Shown here: in pieces, positions 63,937 through 64,000 of the stretch
How positions within the stretch are numbered: position 1 is the stretch's first letter
Layout: every line of letters starts with the position of its first letter
From: Streptomyces sp. HSG2
GTDB taxonomy: Bacteria > Actinomycetota > Actinomycetes > Streptomycetales > Streptomycetaceae
NCBI RefSeq assembly: GCF_016598575.1
Contig: NZ_CP066801.1
Coordinates: 1,484,501-1,548,500 of the forward strand
Direction: 5' to 3'
Length of the DNA: 64,000 nucleotides
The notes under the pieces: generated by a model
What the model saw: the letters and a program-made list of their open reading frames with translations, nothing else
What the model was told of the DNA's origin: nothing
Databases searched by the model: none
Position numbers and translations under genes: made by a program

Positions 63937-64000
63937 ATGGACATCGACATCCGGCGGGCATCGCCGGCCGAACACCTCGCTCTCGGCGAGATCACCACCC
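63937..64000 (+). CDS. GNAT-family acetyltransferase, N-terminal fragment
   Basis: The gene begins at ATG 63937 and runs off the right edge. Only 21 residues are visible, starting MDIDIRRASPAEHLALGEIT, which fits the first strand and helix of a GNAT fold. The call is tentative. Confidence 0.55.
   Translation, partial: MDIDIRRASPAEHLALGEITT

Noticed and set aside
1..64000. tRNA, rRNA or intact insertion sequence.
   Set aside because: No cloverleaf sequence, rRNA motif, transposase frame or terminal inverted repeats could be recognised.

Overview
The window is very GC-rich actinobacterial DNA. Start codons are often GTG, and gene content and order point to a Streptomyces chromosome core rather than a plasmid or arm. 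From the Ku/LigD-polymerase genes through lon, kgd, sodX/sodN, eshA, ushX-sigH, wblE and nagB, the order matches what I recall for the central S. coelicolor chromosome. That comparison is from memory; no alignment was run. I see no tRNA, rRNA, CRISPR array, intact insertion sequence or replication origin.

Layout. 1-4.0 kb: the 3' end of an ArgJ-family gene, a SnoaL-like protein, then an envelope cluster (M50 site-2 protease with CBS domains, two small membrane proteins, two PRC-barrel proteins). 4.2-6.8 kb: a secreted collagen-like protein with about 211 uninterrupted Gly-X-Y triplets encoded by long near-perfect tandem DNA repeats. 7-8.6 kb: DUF4142 and F420-type oxidoreductase genes. 8.7-12.1 kb: non-homologous end-joining genes (Ku and a stand-alone LigD polymerase) around an inverted quinone-oxidoreductase-like gene. 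12.2-15 kb: lipoprotein plus histidine kinase, and a His/Gly-rich SH3 protein. 15-17.9 kb: a SEDS/PBP2 wall-synthesis pair. 17.9-21.6 kb: diiron ferritin-like protein divergent from a TetR regulator, then a small protein and an NlpC/P60 hydrolase.

21.6-27.6 kb: a conservon operon (cvnABCD) coupled to a styrene-monooxygenase-like flavoprotein. 28-39 kb: PP2C-like protein, MarR, Lon protease with an HspR-type (HAIR) operator, a spermidine-synthase-like protein, a two-component system and the large 2-oxoglutarate enzyme Kgd. 39-45 kb: an MDR dehydrogenase, malic enzyme and a polar amino-acid ABC transporter. 45-47.8 kb: a CGNR regulator overlapping sodX, nickel superoxide dismutase sodN, then a scar where a decayed integrase tail is fused to a truncated methyltransferase, and a GNAT gene. 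48-50.6 kb: a family 2B encapsulin shell (EshA type) with its polyprenyl-transferase cargo. 50.9-53.7 kb: PLP enzyme, Na+/H+ antiporter and UBP zinc finger. 54-57.7 kb: anti-sigma/sigma pair (ushX-sigH), a membrane protein, a diacylglycerol-kinase-like enzyme and wblE. 58-64 kb: a HisKA_2 kinase, nagB with a DasR operator (dre), a DasR-family regulator, a DUF3311/sodium-solute symporter pair and the start of a GNAT gene.

The genes mostly serve housekeeping, stress and development: envelope maintenance, protein quality control, oxidative stress, TCA metabolism, amino-sugar sensing and stress sigma control. The parts most worth a second look are the encapsulin/prenyl-transferase nanocompartment, the conservon with its flavoprotein, the collagen-like gene, and the recombination scar next to sodN.
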